Source: Blasia pusilla (taxonomy: Eukaryota > Marchantiophyta > Marchantiopsida > Blasiales). Taken from it: a stretch of 64,000 nt of DNA. The position numbers were made by a program, and so were the translations under genes. The stretch is from the NCBI GenBank assembly GCA_050084515.1, contig CM114274.1:14074001-14138000 (forward strand), given 5' to 3'. Shown here in pieces: positions 21,858 through 33,739 of the stretch. The notes below the pieces were generated by a model. That model was not told the DNA's origin, searched no databases, and was given only the letters and a program-made list of their open reading frames with translations. Every line of letters starts with the position of its first letter. Position 1 is the stretch's first letter.

Positions 21858-23859
21858 ATTGTATCGGAGGGAATGTCACCCACCCTGGATCAGGATGCGA
21901 TCGGGTGAAGAAGGTGCTACTACGACGCACCGGGAGAGTACAAGGGGTTCTTGGGCGACACCCGATAAATCAGATGCTTGCAAAGGGTGCACAGATAAAA
22001 AAGAAAACTTGGGCAAATAAGTTTATTTCCCAAGATGCAGCCGTAACCATCCTTTGCTGGTCGAAGATACAGGCCGAAGAAAACCTTTGACCGAGTGGAG
22101 CGGAGGGAAAAAGTATCTGGGTCTGAGCGCGTGAAATTCATCCAAGCTGCAGTATCTGCAACCAGGAAATACACGGCGAGCAAGATGCAGCGATACATCA
22201 GCATTCTCAACCCCGAACTTGGTCCGGAGTTTTACAAGGAGCTGGAGGCGATTATCAAGCGCCAGCAGAAAAGATATGAAGATTTGCAAGGTCGGATTGG
22301 GGAGAAAGTGTCCCTGGATCGCGTGCATTGGTTTGCGTTGTCCGGCATAAGCGAGTTTAGGAGGATCCGCCCGATGAAAATCAGTCTCGAGGGCCTGAGA
22401 GGCCAGAAGAGAGGCGGCACACCATCCTCCGGGTGTGTCCGATCTCCCAGCCGCTGCGAATGGTCGTTCTGGGACGCGTTGCGGGTTATCGGGAAGTCCG
22501 TGCTAGACGGTCTGCAAGCGGAGCTCAAAAGATTAGAGCCCATTCCGGATGAAGCAAACCTGGAAAGTTCTGTAGATTTCAAGGTTTGGCTCGACGACAT
22601 CCAGGACAAGCCAATCAAAAACCCAGGATTCAAGACAATTTTCAAGGTTTGCGTCCTCCCCGGCGAGCTTGACGAAGAAATTGAGGGGAACAAAGCGGGA
22701 TCAAGCAAAGAAGAAGCGAGATCTCTGAGGAGCAGACGGCCGATTCAGTTCGAGTAAAGCGCCCAACGGATGGTCTTGGTACCTCGTCTAGTGTAAGAAT
22801 GTAGGTGCGTGGGGAAAATTACTAGACCTTGAAATTGTGGGCCGCGCCTTTGATGGAGAGACATTCTCCATATGCGACATGGAGATGGGGCAAAGACATG
22901 TCCGATTGGGAGGTGGAGAATTGCCCCATTTGGCTTGACTTCAACGACCTTGAAGACATCACCGATAAGGATTTACGAGTGCTTCATGATGCAGTGGCCT
23001 CAGGACAAGACGACATCCCCAATTTTGTGCAGCCTGAAGACTTCTTCGGAGGAGATGCGGAAGAGCAAGCCCACGAGACAGCTAGTTGGCTTCCAAGGTC
23101 CGCACAGCCAAAGACAAATCCACAGCGGGTCCCAAAGGTAAGGCGAGGGGAGGGAAAAATTCCGAGGCCGAGTCTTCCCAAAGAGAGGCTGAAGATTCAA
23201 GGCTAGAGGCGGAATCGTCCGGGCGAGCGGGGAGAGAGGGTCGGACCAGGTCCTCGGTGAAAAAAACCCCACCAGAGTCTGAGGTCATAGAGACCCCAGA
23301 CAAAGCCGTCCATGACTCGGGAGAAGCGAAGCGAGAGGTGCGGTGTTGTCCCAAGGAGAATACATTCCATCATCCTTGGGAAGACACGGACAAACAACGA
23401 CCGGAAAAGCGTCCTCCTTGATTCACTCCTTTATTGGATGAGTGAAAAGCTTCGGCCGATTCTCAGCGTCGACACCAGCCATTGATAAATTGACAACGCT
23501 GGGACAAAAGCTCCACGAAAGCGGGCATCTTTGCCTGGATGGTGAATGGAGTGGTCGAAGAGGTTGCGGTGGATCTCTTGATCGCTGATCTGCCCTCGGG
23601 GTTGCGACTGTGGGGCGAGAATCCGTTGGACGCGGTACTTGACTGGAATGTGCCGCTCTCTTATGACCAAATCGCGCTATTGTTCTCCTTTGCAGACACC
23701 TATCTGAGTGACAAGGGCTGCTTCTTAGTGTTGACTGGAGGGAGCGAGGACAAGCTCTTCAACCTCCAGTGCGTCAAGAGGTTGCTAAAGTGGAGGACCG
23801 CGCAATCGTGGATCATAAAAAACGAGTACCCACTCCAATCCGCGACGAGTCAGATTCAG

Positions 23860-24379
23860 GTAAGGCTCCATTCCTGTAGTATAATCTCAAATATATTTTC
23901 AAATTCAGGTAAGGCTCAATGCGTGTGAATTTCAGATAGTATATCTCCGTTGTTTTTGTCCGTGAGCAACCCATCGGAAGGCGACGGGTTGCTGGCTTAG
24001 AGGAGCCCATGCTCAGCTAAGAGCAACCCGTCGGTTTCTGACGGGTTGCATCTTTCCCAGAAACACAAGGAAAACCGTCGTGTACCTGCAACCCGTCGGA
24101 ACCCGACGGGTTGCGGTACTGATTTTTCCCTGTGTTTCCGGAAAGTTGCAACCCGTCGGAAAGCGACGGGTTGCTCTCAGCCGAGCATGGGCTGCTCTAG
24201 GCCAGCAACCCGTCGCCTTCCGACGGGTTGGTCAGGGAAAAAACAACCCATCACACTCCGAAAAGTTGATCCAAAGTTAGTAATTGAAAAAAGTTCTCTA
24301 GGGTCAAGCCGACTTCTTTGGTGACGTGTTGCACATTATGCCAAGTTGCTGACATTGTTTCCAACGTGCTTCTTAACAG
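23860..24379 (+). repeat. Methyltransferase intron between motif IV and motif I, with palindromes
   Basis: A clean GT-AG intron that splits the catalytic domain. It contains five palindromes near 23965, 24021, 24088, 24147 and 24204, spaced about 60 bp. Several are perfect, for example gcaacccgtcggaacccgac followed by gggttgc at 24088-24114. The same intron is present in the third copy (26932 to about 27456) and in the inverted element (about 31340-31750). Confidence 0.8.
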
Positions 24380-24889
24380 ATCGACCACTCCAACGTTTAT
24401 TGCTTCATTCGGCCCGAGCACAATTTCCAGGTGTTCAAGATCCAGGATCTTGTGGATCCATGCTCAAATGGGTACAGCTTAGATAGTTTGTACAATTCCC
24501 CCCCGGGAATTTATATGCAAGACGGTACCCCACTTCTAAGAGGAAGGGAAAAGTCTCCAGCCCTGATGCAAATGCTCATCGAGCTCTGATCAAGGCCGGG
24601 TGACTTGGTGTTCGACTTAGTGGGACTTTCAGGGGCAAGTATCAAAGGTGCTTGGCAGAGTGGCAAGAACATTCTCTGCCTCGAGGAAGGCAGGAACTGT
24701 TTGACCTTTGCAAGGAGGCAAAGCGAGAATACAAAAGGCTCGTTGGGCGTACAACTCTCCACCGAAGCCGAGAGCTCCGGTTCTAGACCCACCATTGGTA
24801 GTGACTCTATCGTCACTTCCAACGATTCCGAAAATCGGGAGGGCAAGGCCGAAAGTAATTTTGCAAGAGCTCTCGGACGATGACGAGTG

Positions 24890-26090
24890 AGTTCAAAGAA
24901 CTCAAGGATCGGCTTATTGCGGCGTTTGGAGTAGGGAATTATTTGATGATGAAGCAAAGATTTCATAGAATCGATCAAATGTCTGATTACGAGCTTTTTT
25001 CGGATGATATAAAGGAGATGATTTTTTCGAACGATGGTGGTGCTTGTAAAAGTTTGCTGAACATTTTTTATGTCTTTTCGAATGTGATCGTCTATGTACT
25101 CCGCGGACTTCTATTTTGCAACCCGTCGGATTTCTCCTGCTTGCAACTTTTCACTTTTTGACGACAACACCTTTTTACCACTTCCAGGCAACTGCCGGAG
25201 TTCCGACAGGTTGCTGGTCGACTCTTTCCTGTTGGTCCAACTTAAGAGAAGCGATCTGGCGGGCTTTTTCCTTGGCACCTTCCCTCAACTCGTAAAAGCG
25301 GCGTAGGCTTCTTTTCTTCTCTCAGACGTGTTGGATTCCTACTACCTGTGCGATTGCCATAATCGTATTACCAAGGACGGAGCACATATTGATACTCGAT
25401 GGGTGTCATATTGCAGAGCGTACAAGGTATACTGCCGAGGAAAGCGGTGGGACTCAAATCAGGTTACATGGGACCGTTATGGCGTACCTAGGGGGGACAA
25501 GGCTCTCGGGTCGCCAACATTTTTGATCCCGTCTGCAATCGGCCAAAGGAGCCACTTGTATCCCAGGACATTCCTTTTGTCTTGTCACCAGGAGAGTTAG
25601 GAGTAAATTTGTAGATGACGAGGCGGAAGAAATCATAGACTAGGTCAAATGTACATTTCGAGGTTCCTTCGGAGGTAATAAAGGGCGAGATTTTTCAACC
25701 CATAATGGTGTTTGTAAAAGTTTGCTGGAATATTTTTTGGACTTGTGGATTGTGTTCTTTTAGCTACTCAGAATCGCAATTTTGCAACCCGTATGATTCC
25801 GACGGGTTGCAACTTTTGCTTCTTGCCCCTTTGCAACTTTTTAACCATTTCAGGCAAGTTTGCCGGATTCGAGAGGTTGACTGCTTGAGTGAGAGTGATC
25901 GGACTCTTTCCATGTGAGACCAACTTCTGACGCATTATGGCGGGCTTCTTAACTTTTGGCTCCTTCCCCTACATTCGTCAAACTAGTTGTAGGCTTCTTT
26001 TCTTGTCTAAGATGTGCAAGATTCCTACTACCTGTCGGATTGCCATTTCGGATTCCCAACTTGTTAGATTTTTGTGGTGCAGGGTGGAAG
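24890..26090 (+). repeat. Element 1 tail: tandemly duplicated ~660-bp non-coding unit
   Basis: The stretch from about 24940 to 25350 (gatgaagcaaagatttcata to cctactacct) recurs at about 25600-26040 with the same order of landmarks: tcaaatgt, tttgtaaaagtttgctg, palindrome, actcttt-cc-tg, gcgggctt, taggcttcttttctt and ttcctactacctgt. Between the two is about 250 bp (25370-25620) with an open frame containing CRGKRWDSNQVTWDRYGVP that is also kept in the other copies, so it may be a small exon. No function is recognised. The same double tail occurs at 28000-29150 and, inverted, at 29760-30860. Confidence 0.6.
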
Positions 26091-26723
26091 AAAATCACTT
26101 CTAAAAATCTTTCCTTTCTTATGGTGAGCTTTCTTACGGGTTGGGAGGGGTGCAGCTTCTCGGTTTCTCAGCTTTAAGATCTGAATGAAGGGACATCAGT
26201 TCCTCTTTACTCCAAACAGCTAACAATCCTTTGGTTCAATTATCCTCTCATGTGTTCACATTTCACAAAGTTGGTCTTGAGCACACACCATTCATAACCA
26301 ACAGAAAGCTGGTTATGGGGCAATTCAGGGGAGGCCATGATGAGACAACAATCCTTGCAAAAAGAGGTTGGCATCCGGGTAGTCCTCCAACAAAAATACC
26401 CATGGGCCTTTGCTTATTGTAGACCAAGGCAGGTAATGTTAAGAAACTTAGGCTCACATGGAGAGTGATGGAAAAATGTTTGTAGTGGTCTTATGATGTC
26501 TACTTTTTAGCCCCAAGGAAAAGGTGGTTTTTAGGGCCAAATGTGGACCACTACCTACTCTATTCTAAAGATTTTCTGAATTTGAAAGCAAACAAAAATT
26601 TCAAATATGTCAAAAATTTTTGAAGAGAGGAGGCGGATTTGGCCCTTTTTTTTTGAAGAGAGACTCTCCTCTCTTCCTCTCTTCCTCTCGTCTCTTACTC
26701 TCTCCTGCTAGAATACCAGCCCC
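26091..26723 (+). repeat. Right terminal region of element 1
   Basis: A 630-bp terminal block ending in a pyrimidine tract (cctctcttcctctc) and aataccagcccc. Near-identical blocks lie at 41133-41783 (same orientation) and 29185-29760 (inverted). It contains no open frame of interest. Triple occurrence at element ends defines it as the right terminus of the family. Confidence 0.75.
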
Positions 26724-27965
26724 CCCTCTTTCTTATGACCAGATCGCGCTTCTGTTTGCCTTTGCAGACGCTTATCTGAGTGACAGGGGTTGTTTCTTGG
26801 TCTTGACTGGAGGGAGCGAGGGCAAGCTCTTCAACCTCTTGTGCGTCAAGAGGTCGTTGAAGTGGAGGATGGCGCAATCGTGGGTCATCAAGAACGAGTA
26901 TCCACTCTGATTGGCGACGAGTCAAATCCGGGTAAAGGCTCTAAATCCATATCCAAATTGTCTTGCTCCGACAGGTTGCATCTCTGCATGCAACCCGTTG
27001 GATTGTCTGAGCTGGAGACTTCGGTGGTGCAATCTGTCTGAAAGCGACGGGTTGCAAATTTACCGCAAGTCTCCATTGGGTGAATGCAACCCGTCGGGTT
27101 CCGACGGGTTGCAAGTGCTTATGCTTTTCCTTGTGTTTTATGGAATGATGCAACCCGTCTGAAAGTGACAAGTTGCTCTTAGCCAACCATGGGCTGCTCT
27201 AAGCCAGCAACCTGTCGCCTTTTGACGGGTTGCTCATGGCAAAAATAATCACTAACACTTGTAAAACAACCGGTCGGACTCCGACAGGTTGCTCCAATGT
27301 TAGGACTAGCTATAACTAAGTTCTCTGGGGTTAAGCAAAGTTCTTTGGGGACGAGTTGCACATTGTGCCACCATACTACTAGTAGACCTTTCTTGTTGCA
27401 TACTGAAATTAGCTCTTTCTTGTTGCTGACATTGTTTCCAACCTGCTTCTTCACGGATGGACCACTCCTTTGTCTACTGTTTTGTAAGGCCCAAGCACAA
27501 CTTCCAAGTGTTTCAGATCCTCAATCCAATGGATCCATGCTCCGATGGGTACAACTTAGATAGTTTATACAATTCCCCCCCGGGAATTTTCATGCAAAAT
27601 GGTACCCCCTTACTTGGAGGAAGGGAAAAGTTGCCAGCGCTGATGCAAACGCTCATCGAGCTCTACTCAAGGTCGAGTGACTTGGTGTTCGACTTAGTGG
27701 GCCTTTCAGGGGCAAGTATCAGAGGCGCCTGGAAGAGTGGCAAGAACATTCTCTGCCTTGTGGGAAGGTAGGAACTGTTTGACCTTTGCAAAGAGGCAAA
27801 GGCAGATTACAACAGGCTAGTTGGGGTGTACAACTCTCTTCCGAAGCCGAGAGCTCCGGTTCCAGACCCACCATTGGTAGTGACACCATCGTCACTTCCC
27901 ACGATTCTGAAAAGCGGGAGGGTAAGGCCGACAGTAATTCTTGAAGAGCTCTCAAATGATGACGA
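26724..27965 (+). pseudogene. Amino-methyltransferase catalytic domain, copy 3 (3' part)
   Basis: It starts at LSYDQIALLFAFADAYL (about 26733), then LSDRGCFLVLTGGSEG. An intron follows (donor near 26932, five palindromes at about 26975-27295, acceptor near 27456 mutated to cgg). The last exon begins WTTP/MDHSFVYCF and includes TPLLGGREKLPALMQ and SSDLVFDLVGLSGASIRGA (about 27675), the motif I region. This copy has a sense codon where element 1 has the stop at 24589. Motif IV lies upstream of its breakpoint and is absent. Confidence 0.7.
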
Positions 27966-29175
27966 GTGAGTTCAAAGAACTCAAGGATCGGCTTTGCTGC
28001 GGCGTTTTGGAGTCGGGATTTATTTGATGCGAAGCGAGAAGAATTCATAGAATAGATCAAGTGTACTGATTCGAGCTTCCTTCCGATGTAATAAGGGGAC
28101 AGGATTTTTTTGAGCGATGATGGTGTTTGTAAAATTTTGCTCAATATTATTTTTTTCTTATCGATTGTGATCATCTATGTACTCGGCGGTTCATATTGCA
28201 ACCCGTCGGATTGCCACGGGTTGCAACTTTTCACTTTTGACCGAGTGCACCTTTTTAACCACTTCAGGCAACAGCCGGATTTTGTGAGTTGGCTGCGTGA
28301 GTGATCAGACTCTTTCCTGTTAGTCCAACTTTACGCGTGCAGCGGGCTTCTTCACTTTGGCACCTTCCCTAGTTTGGAAAATAAGTCTTAGGCTTCCTCT
28401 CTTCTCTAAGGCGTGTTGGATTCCTACTACCTATCGGATTGCCATGATGGTGTCTCAGGGCCGGACCACATATTGATATTGGATGGGTGTCACCTTGCAC
28501 AGCGTACAAGATTTATTGCCGAGGAAGGTGGTGGGACTCAAATCAGGTTACATGGGACCGTTATGGTGTACCTAGGAGGGTGCCAAGGCTCTCAAATTCG
28601 CCAATATTTTTGATCCCCATCTACAATCGGCCAGAGCAGCCACTTGTATCCCAGGACATTCCTTTTGTACAGGAACCTAGGAGATCTAGGAGTAAATTTG
28701 TAGATGACGAGGCTGAAGAAATCATAGACTAGATCAAATGTACATTTCCGAGCTTCCTTCGGATGTAATAAAGGACAAGATTTTTTCAAATGATAATGGT
28801 GTTTGTAAAATTTTGCTGAATATTTGTTTTGGACTTGTCGATTGTGTTCGCCAAGCTACTCAGAATGTTTATTTTGCAACCCCTCTGATTTTGACGGGTT
28901 GCAACTTTTCACTTTTTGACCACTGCAACTTTTTAACCATTTCCAGGCAAGTTGTCGGATTCCAACAGGTTGGCTGTTTGAGTGATCAGACTCTTTCCCT
29001 ATGAGACCAACTTCAGAGGCAATGTGGCAGGCTTTTTCACTTTTGGCTCGTTCCCCTAGTATCGTCAAACTAGTCGTAGGCTTCTTTTCTTCTCTAAGGC
29101 GTCTTTGGATTCCTACTACTGTCGGATTGCCATTCGGATCCCAACTTTGTTGGATTTTAGTAGGTGCGAGGGTGG

Positions 29176-29184
29176 AATGGAATC
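29176..29184 (+). repeat. 9-bp target-site duplication, left copy (AATGGAATC)
   Basis: The same nine bases occur at 41133-41141. Between the two copies lies exactly one inverted element, and outside them copy 3 sequence reads on colinearly (gggtgga...aatcacttct, compare 26075-26095). This shows the inverted element inserted into copy 3. Confidence 0.82.
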
Positions 29185-31364
29185 GGGGTTGGTATTGCAG
29201 CGAGGAAGTAAGAGAGGAGAGGAAGAGAGGAAGAGAGAGAGTCTCTCTTAAAAAAAAAAAAGGGTCAAATCCGCCTCCTTTCTTCAAAACTTTTGACATA
29301 TTTGAAATTTTCTTTTGCTTTCAAATTCAGGAAATCTTTAGAAGAGAGTATTTAGTGGTCCACATTTGGCCCTAAAAAAACCTCCTCTTTCCTAGGGGCG
29401 AGAAAAAGGGAGACATCATAAGACCACTACAAAAAATTTTCCATCACTCTCCATGTGAGCCTAAGTTTCTTAACATTCCCTCTCTCGGTCAACAAAAAGA
29501 CTGTGCCCTTGGTATTTTTGTTGGAGGACCACCCGGATGCCAACCTCTCTTTTGCGAGGGATTGTTGCCTACATCATGGCCTCCCCTAAATTGCCCCATA
29601 ACCAACTTTTGTTGGTTATGAATGATGTCTGCTCAAGGCCAAGTTTGTGAAATGTGAACACATCAGATCTAAGGTGAGAAACCGAAGAAATTTGCACCCC
29701 TCCCAACCCGTAAGAAAGCAATCCATAAGGAAAGAATTTTTAGAAGTGATTTTCTTCCACCCTGCACCCACGACGCCTCCGCCGGAGATAATCCGAAATG
29801 GAAATCAGATAGGTAGTAGGAATCCTGCACATCTTAGACAAGAAAAGAAGCCTACAACTGGTTTGACGAATGTAGGGGAACGAGCCAAAAGTTAAGAAGC
29901 CCGCCACAATGCGTCAGAAGTTGGTCTCACATGGAAAGAGTCCGATCACTCAAGCAGTCACCCTGTCGGAATCCGACAACTTGCCTGGAAATGGTTAAAA
30001 AGTTGCAGTGGGCAAAAAGCAAAAAGTTGCAACCCGTCGGAATCATACGAGTAGCTAAAAGAACAAAAAAAAAATATTCCAGCAAACTTTTACAAACACC
30101 ATTATGGGTTGAAAAAATCTCGTCCTTTATTTCCTCCGAAGGAACCTCAGAAATGTACATTTGACCTAGTCTATGATTTCTTCAACCTCGTCATCTACAA
30201 ATTTACTCCTAACTCTCCTCGGTGACAGTACCAAAGGAATGTCCTGGGATACAAGTGGCTCCTCTGGCCGATTGTAGACGGGGATTGAAAATGTTGGTGA
30301 ATTCGAGAGCCTTGGCCCCCCCCTAGGTACACCATAACGGTCCCATGTAACCTGATTTGAGTCCCACCGCCTTCCTCGGCAATATACCTTGTATGCTCTG
30401 CAATGTGACACCCATCCAGTATCAATATGTGCTCCGTCCCCGGTAATACCATTATGGCAATCGCACAGGTAGTAGGAATCCAACACGTCTGAGAGAAGAA
30501 AAAAAGCCTCGCTTTGCCTTTATGAGTTGAGGGAAGGTGCCAAGGAAAAAATCCCCGATTGCCTCTTAAGTTGGACCAATAGGGAAAGAGTCCTATCAGG
30601 CAACCTGTCGGAATCGACGGGTTGCCTGGAAGTGGTAAAAAGGTGCAGTGGTCAAAAAGTGAAAAGTTGCAAGCAGGAGAAATCCGACGGGTTTCAAAAT
30701 AGAAGTCCGTGGAGTACATAGACGATCACATTCGAAAAGACAAAAAATATTCAGCAAACTTTTACAAGCACCACCATCGTTCGAAAAAATCTTACGCTTT
30801 ATATCATCCGAAAAAAGCTCAAAGCTGTACATTTGATCTATTCTATGAAATCTTTTGCCTCATCATCAAAAAACTCCCTACTCCAAACACTGCGGTCAAA
30901 TTTGGGTCGTTGAGTTCTTTGAACTCACTCGTCATCGTCAGAGCTCTTGCAAAATTACTTTCGGCCTTGCCCTCCCGATTTTGGAATCGTTGGAAGTGAC
31001 GATGGAGTCACTACCAAGGGTGGGTCTGGAACCGGAGCTCTCGGCCGGTGGAGAGTTATGCGCCCCAACGAGCCTTTCGTACTCTGCCTTTGCCTCCTTG
31101 CAAAGGTCAAGCGATTCTGCCTTCCCTCGGCGGAGAATGTTCTGCCACTCTGCCGGCGCCTTTGATACTTGCCCCTGAAAGTCCCACTAAGTCGAACACC
31201 AAGTCACCCGGCCTTGGCGAGAGCTCGATGGCGTTGCATCGGTGGCGACTTTTCCTTCCTCCCTCGAAGGGGTCTTGTCTTGCATGAATTCCGGGGAATT
31301 GTACAAACTATCTAAATTTGTACCCATCGAGCATGGATCTCAGGATGTCGGGCTCTGTTGTTTT

Positions 31365-31650
31365 TTCCGTGAGCAACCCATCGGAAGGCGGCGGGTTTCG
31401 GCCTAGGCGGCCCATGCTCGCTTTGAGAGCAACCGTCGCTATCGGATGGGTTGCGGTTTTCTGAAACACAGGGAAAAACCAAAAGCAAGCGCAACCCGTC
31501 GGGTTCCGAGCGGGTTGCGGTACCTGCAGTTTTCCCTGTGTATGTGGGGAAAGATGCAACCCGTCGGAAACCAGCGGGTTCCTCTCGGCCGAGCATGGGC
31601 TACTCTAAGCCCGACAACCCGTCGCCTTCCGGCGGGTTGCTCTGATTTAA
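31365..31650. repeat. Palindrome array in the element 2 catalytic-domain intron
   Basis: Five units between 31373 and 31640, matching 23965-24230 of element 1. Several have lost or gained single bases in the stem. Confidence 0.7.
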
Positions 31651-33739
31651 AAAAAAATGGAGATTGACACTCATTATACTCACTCAACGGAGATGAACAC
31701 TCATTATACACATCATTAAAATATAATTGAGATTATAGTACAGGGGTGAGCCTTACCGAATCGACTCGTTGCGGATCGGAGTGGGTACTCGTTTTTGATG
31801 ATCCACGATTGCGCCGTCCTCCACTTTAGCGACCTCTTGGCGACTTTGGAGGTTGAAGAGCTCGTCCTCGCTCCCTCGATCAACACCAAGAAGCATCCCT
31901 GTCACTCGAGATAGGCGTTTGGAAAGGAGAACAATAAGCGCAATCTGGTCATAAGAAGTGGCACATTCCACTCGGTACCTCGTCCGAAGCCAGTTCTCGC
32001 CCCAAAGTCGCAACCAGAGGCGGATCAGCGATCAAGAGATCCATCGCAACCTCTTCGACCACTCCATTCACCGTCCAGGCAGCGTGCCCATTTCGTTGGA
32101 GCTTCCGTCCCAACGTTGTCAATTTATCGATGGCTAGTGTCGACGCTTGAGAAGCCAAGCTCTTGACTCATCTAGTAAAAAGGAGTGGCGAAGGAGAACG
32201 CTTGTCGGGTCGTACTTTATCTGTGTCTTCCCAAGGATGATGGTGTATTCTCCTTGGGACAACCCCTAGCACCTCTCGCTTCCGCTTCTCCCGAGTCTGC
32301 GGATGGCTTGTCGGGGTCTCTATGACCTCAGACTCTGGTGGGGTTTTTTTCGCCGAGGACCTGGTCCGACCCTCTCTCCCCACTCGCCCGCACGATTCCG
32401 CCTTTGGCCTTGAATCTTCAGCCTCTCTTTGGGAAGACTCGGCCTCTGAATCTTTCCCTCCCCTCGCCTTGCCTTTGAGTACCGCTGTGGATTTGTCTTT
32501 GGCTGTGCGGACTTTGGAAGCCAACTCAGCTGTCTTGTGGGCTTGCTCTTCTGCATCTCCTCCGAAGAAGTCTTCAGGCTGGACAAAATTGGGGATATCG
32601 TCTTGTCCTGAGGCCACTGCATCATGAAGCACTCGTAAATCCTTATCGGTGATGTCTTCAGGGTCATTGAAGTCGAGCCAAATGGGGCAATTCTCCACCT
32701 CCCAATCGGACATGTGCTGCCCCATCTCCATGTTGTACATGGAGAATGTCTCTGCATCCGGCGGCGAAGCCCACAATTTCAAGGCTGCCGTTAATTTTCC
32801 CCACGTACCTGCATTCTTACATTGGACGAGGTACCTGAAGACCATCCGTTGGGCAGCTTTTAGTCGAACAGAATCGGCCGTCTGCTCCTGTAGATCTCGC
32901 TTCTTCTTCTCTTGATCCCGTTTGTCCCCCTCTACTTCTTCGTCAAGCTCTGCCTGAGGGAGGACGCAAACCTTGAACATGGTCTTGAATCCTGGGTTTT
33001 TTATTGGCTTGTCCCGGATGTCGTCAAGCCAAACCTCGAAATCTCCAGAACTTTCAAGGTTTGCTTCATCCGGGATGGGCTCTAATCTTCTGAGCTCCGC
33101 TTGCAGACCGTCGGCCACGGACTTCGATAACCCGCAACGCGTCCCAGAACGACCATTCGCGTAGCCAGTGGGAGATCGGACACACCCGGAGGATGGTGTG
33201 CCGCCCTCTTCTGGGCCTCTGTGCCCTCGAGACTGATTTTCATCAGTCGGATCCTCCTAAACTCGCTTATGCCGGACAACGCAAACCGATGCACGCGATC
33301 CGGGGACACTTTCTCCCCAATCCGACCATGCGGATCTTCATCCCTTTCATTTGGCGCTTGATAATCGCCTTGGCTCCTTGTAGAACTCGGACCAAGTTCG
33401 GGGTTGAGAAATCTTGATATCGCTGCATCTTGCTCGCGTGTATTTCGTTCTGCAGAATCTGCGGCTTGGATGAATTCAAATGCGCTCAGACCGGATACTT
33501 TTTCCCTCGCTCTAGCTCGGTCACGGCGCTCTTCTTGCGGCTGTATCTTCGACCGACAAAGGATGAATTCTGGCTGCATCTTGGGAAATAAACTTATTTG
33601 CCCAAGTTTTTTTTTAATCTAAGCACCCTTTGCAAGCATATGATTGACAAGGGCATCGCCCAAGAACCCATGTACTCTCCCGGATCGTCGTAAGCACCTT
33701 CCTCACCCGATCGCGATCTTGGATCGGTGGTGGTGACAT

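Larger units (their letters stand above)
19849..24889 (+). pseudogene. ParB-like plus N6-adenine/N4-cytosine amino-methyltransferase gene (element 1)
   Basis: Multi-exon gene, start at MVRPSESK (19849). A charged N-terminus leads to a donor at 20582. The next exon (about 20669-21140) has PRIPLCRLRTMEYVRKIQ and then FFIWDGNHRFMAW, which is the N-terminal strand region and DGNHR signature of ParB-like domains. Intron 21141 to about 21857. A charged region follows (22095-23400), ending in Lys/Glu-rich sequence. The catalytic domain starts at DLLIADLPSGL (23572, DPPY-type motif IV). LSDKGCFLVLTGGSED follows, then intron 23860-24379 (TTCAG|GTAAGG, TTAACAG), then PGDLVFDLVGLSGAS (about 24600), a SAM-binding motif I. 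Motif IV before motif I is the beta-class order. The gene ends at DDDE (24889). Stops at 24589-24591 and several frameshifts break it. Confidence 0.72.
14178..26723. mobile_element. Mutator-like element 1 (transposase plus ParB/amino-methyltransferase), plus orientation
   Basis: A 12.5-kb element. Its left end begins CGGGTTCGAGGTACGGTAAG and runs into a purine tract of gagagg units (14195-14250). Its right end is the pyrimidine-tract counterpart ending aataccagcccc at 26723, so the termini form short imperfect inverted repeats. It carries a minus-strand transposase (14614-18699) and a plus-strand methyltransferase gene (about 19850-24889) with a shared promoter between them. A near-complete inverted relative is at 29185-41132. 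I find no convincing target duplication for this copy alone. Confidence 0.8.
26724..29184 (+). mobile_element. Mutator-like element copy 3, internal part
   Basis: A partial plus-oriented copy starting inside the methyltransferase catalytic exon and running through the duplicated tail. It stops at the 9-bp duplication AATGGAATC (29176-29184) and resumes at 41133 with its right terminal region, ending at 41783 beside the outer duplication. Its left half is missing. In its place element 1 abuts directly at 26723. Confidence 0.72.

Noticed and set aside
19849-24889. Bacterial contamination or a restriction-modification system
   Set aside because: The methyltransferase gene has introns with splice signals, TATA boxes and plant-type transposon neighbours, and no restriction endonuclease is recognisable.
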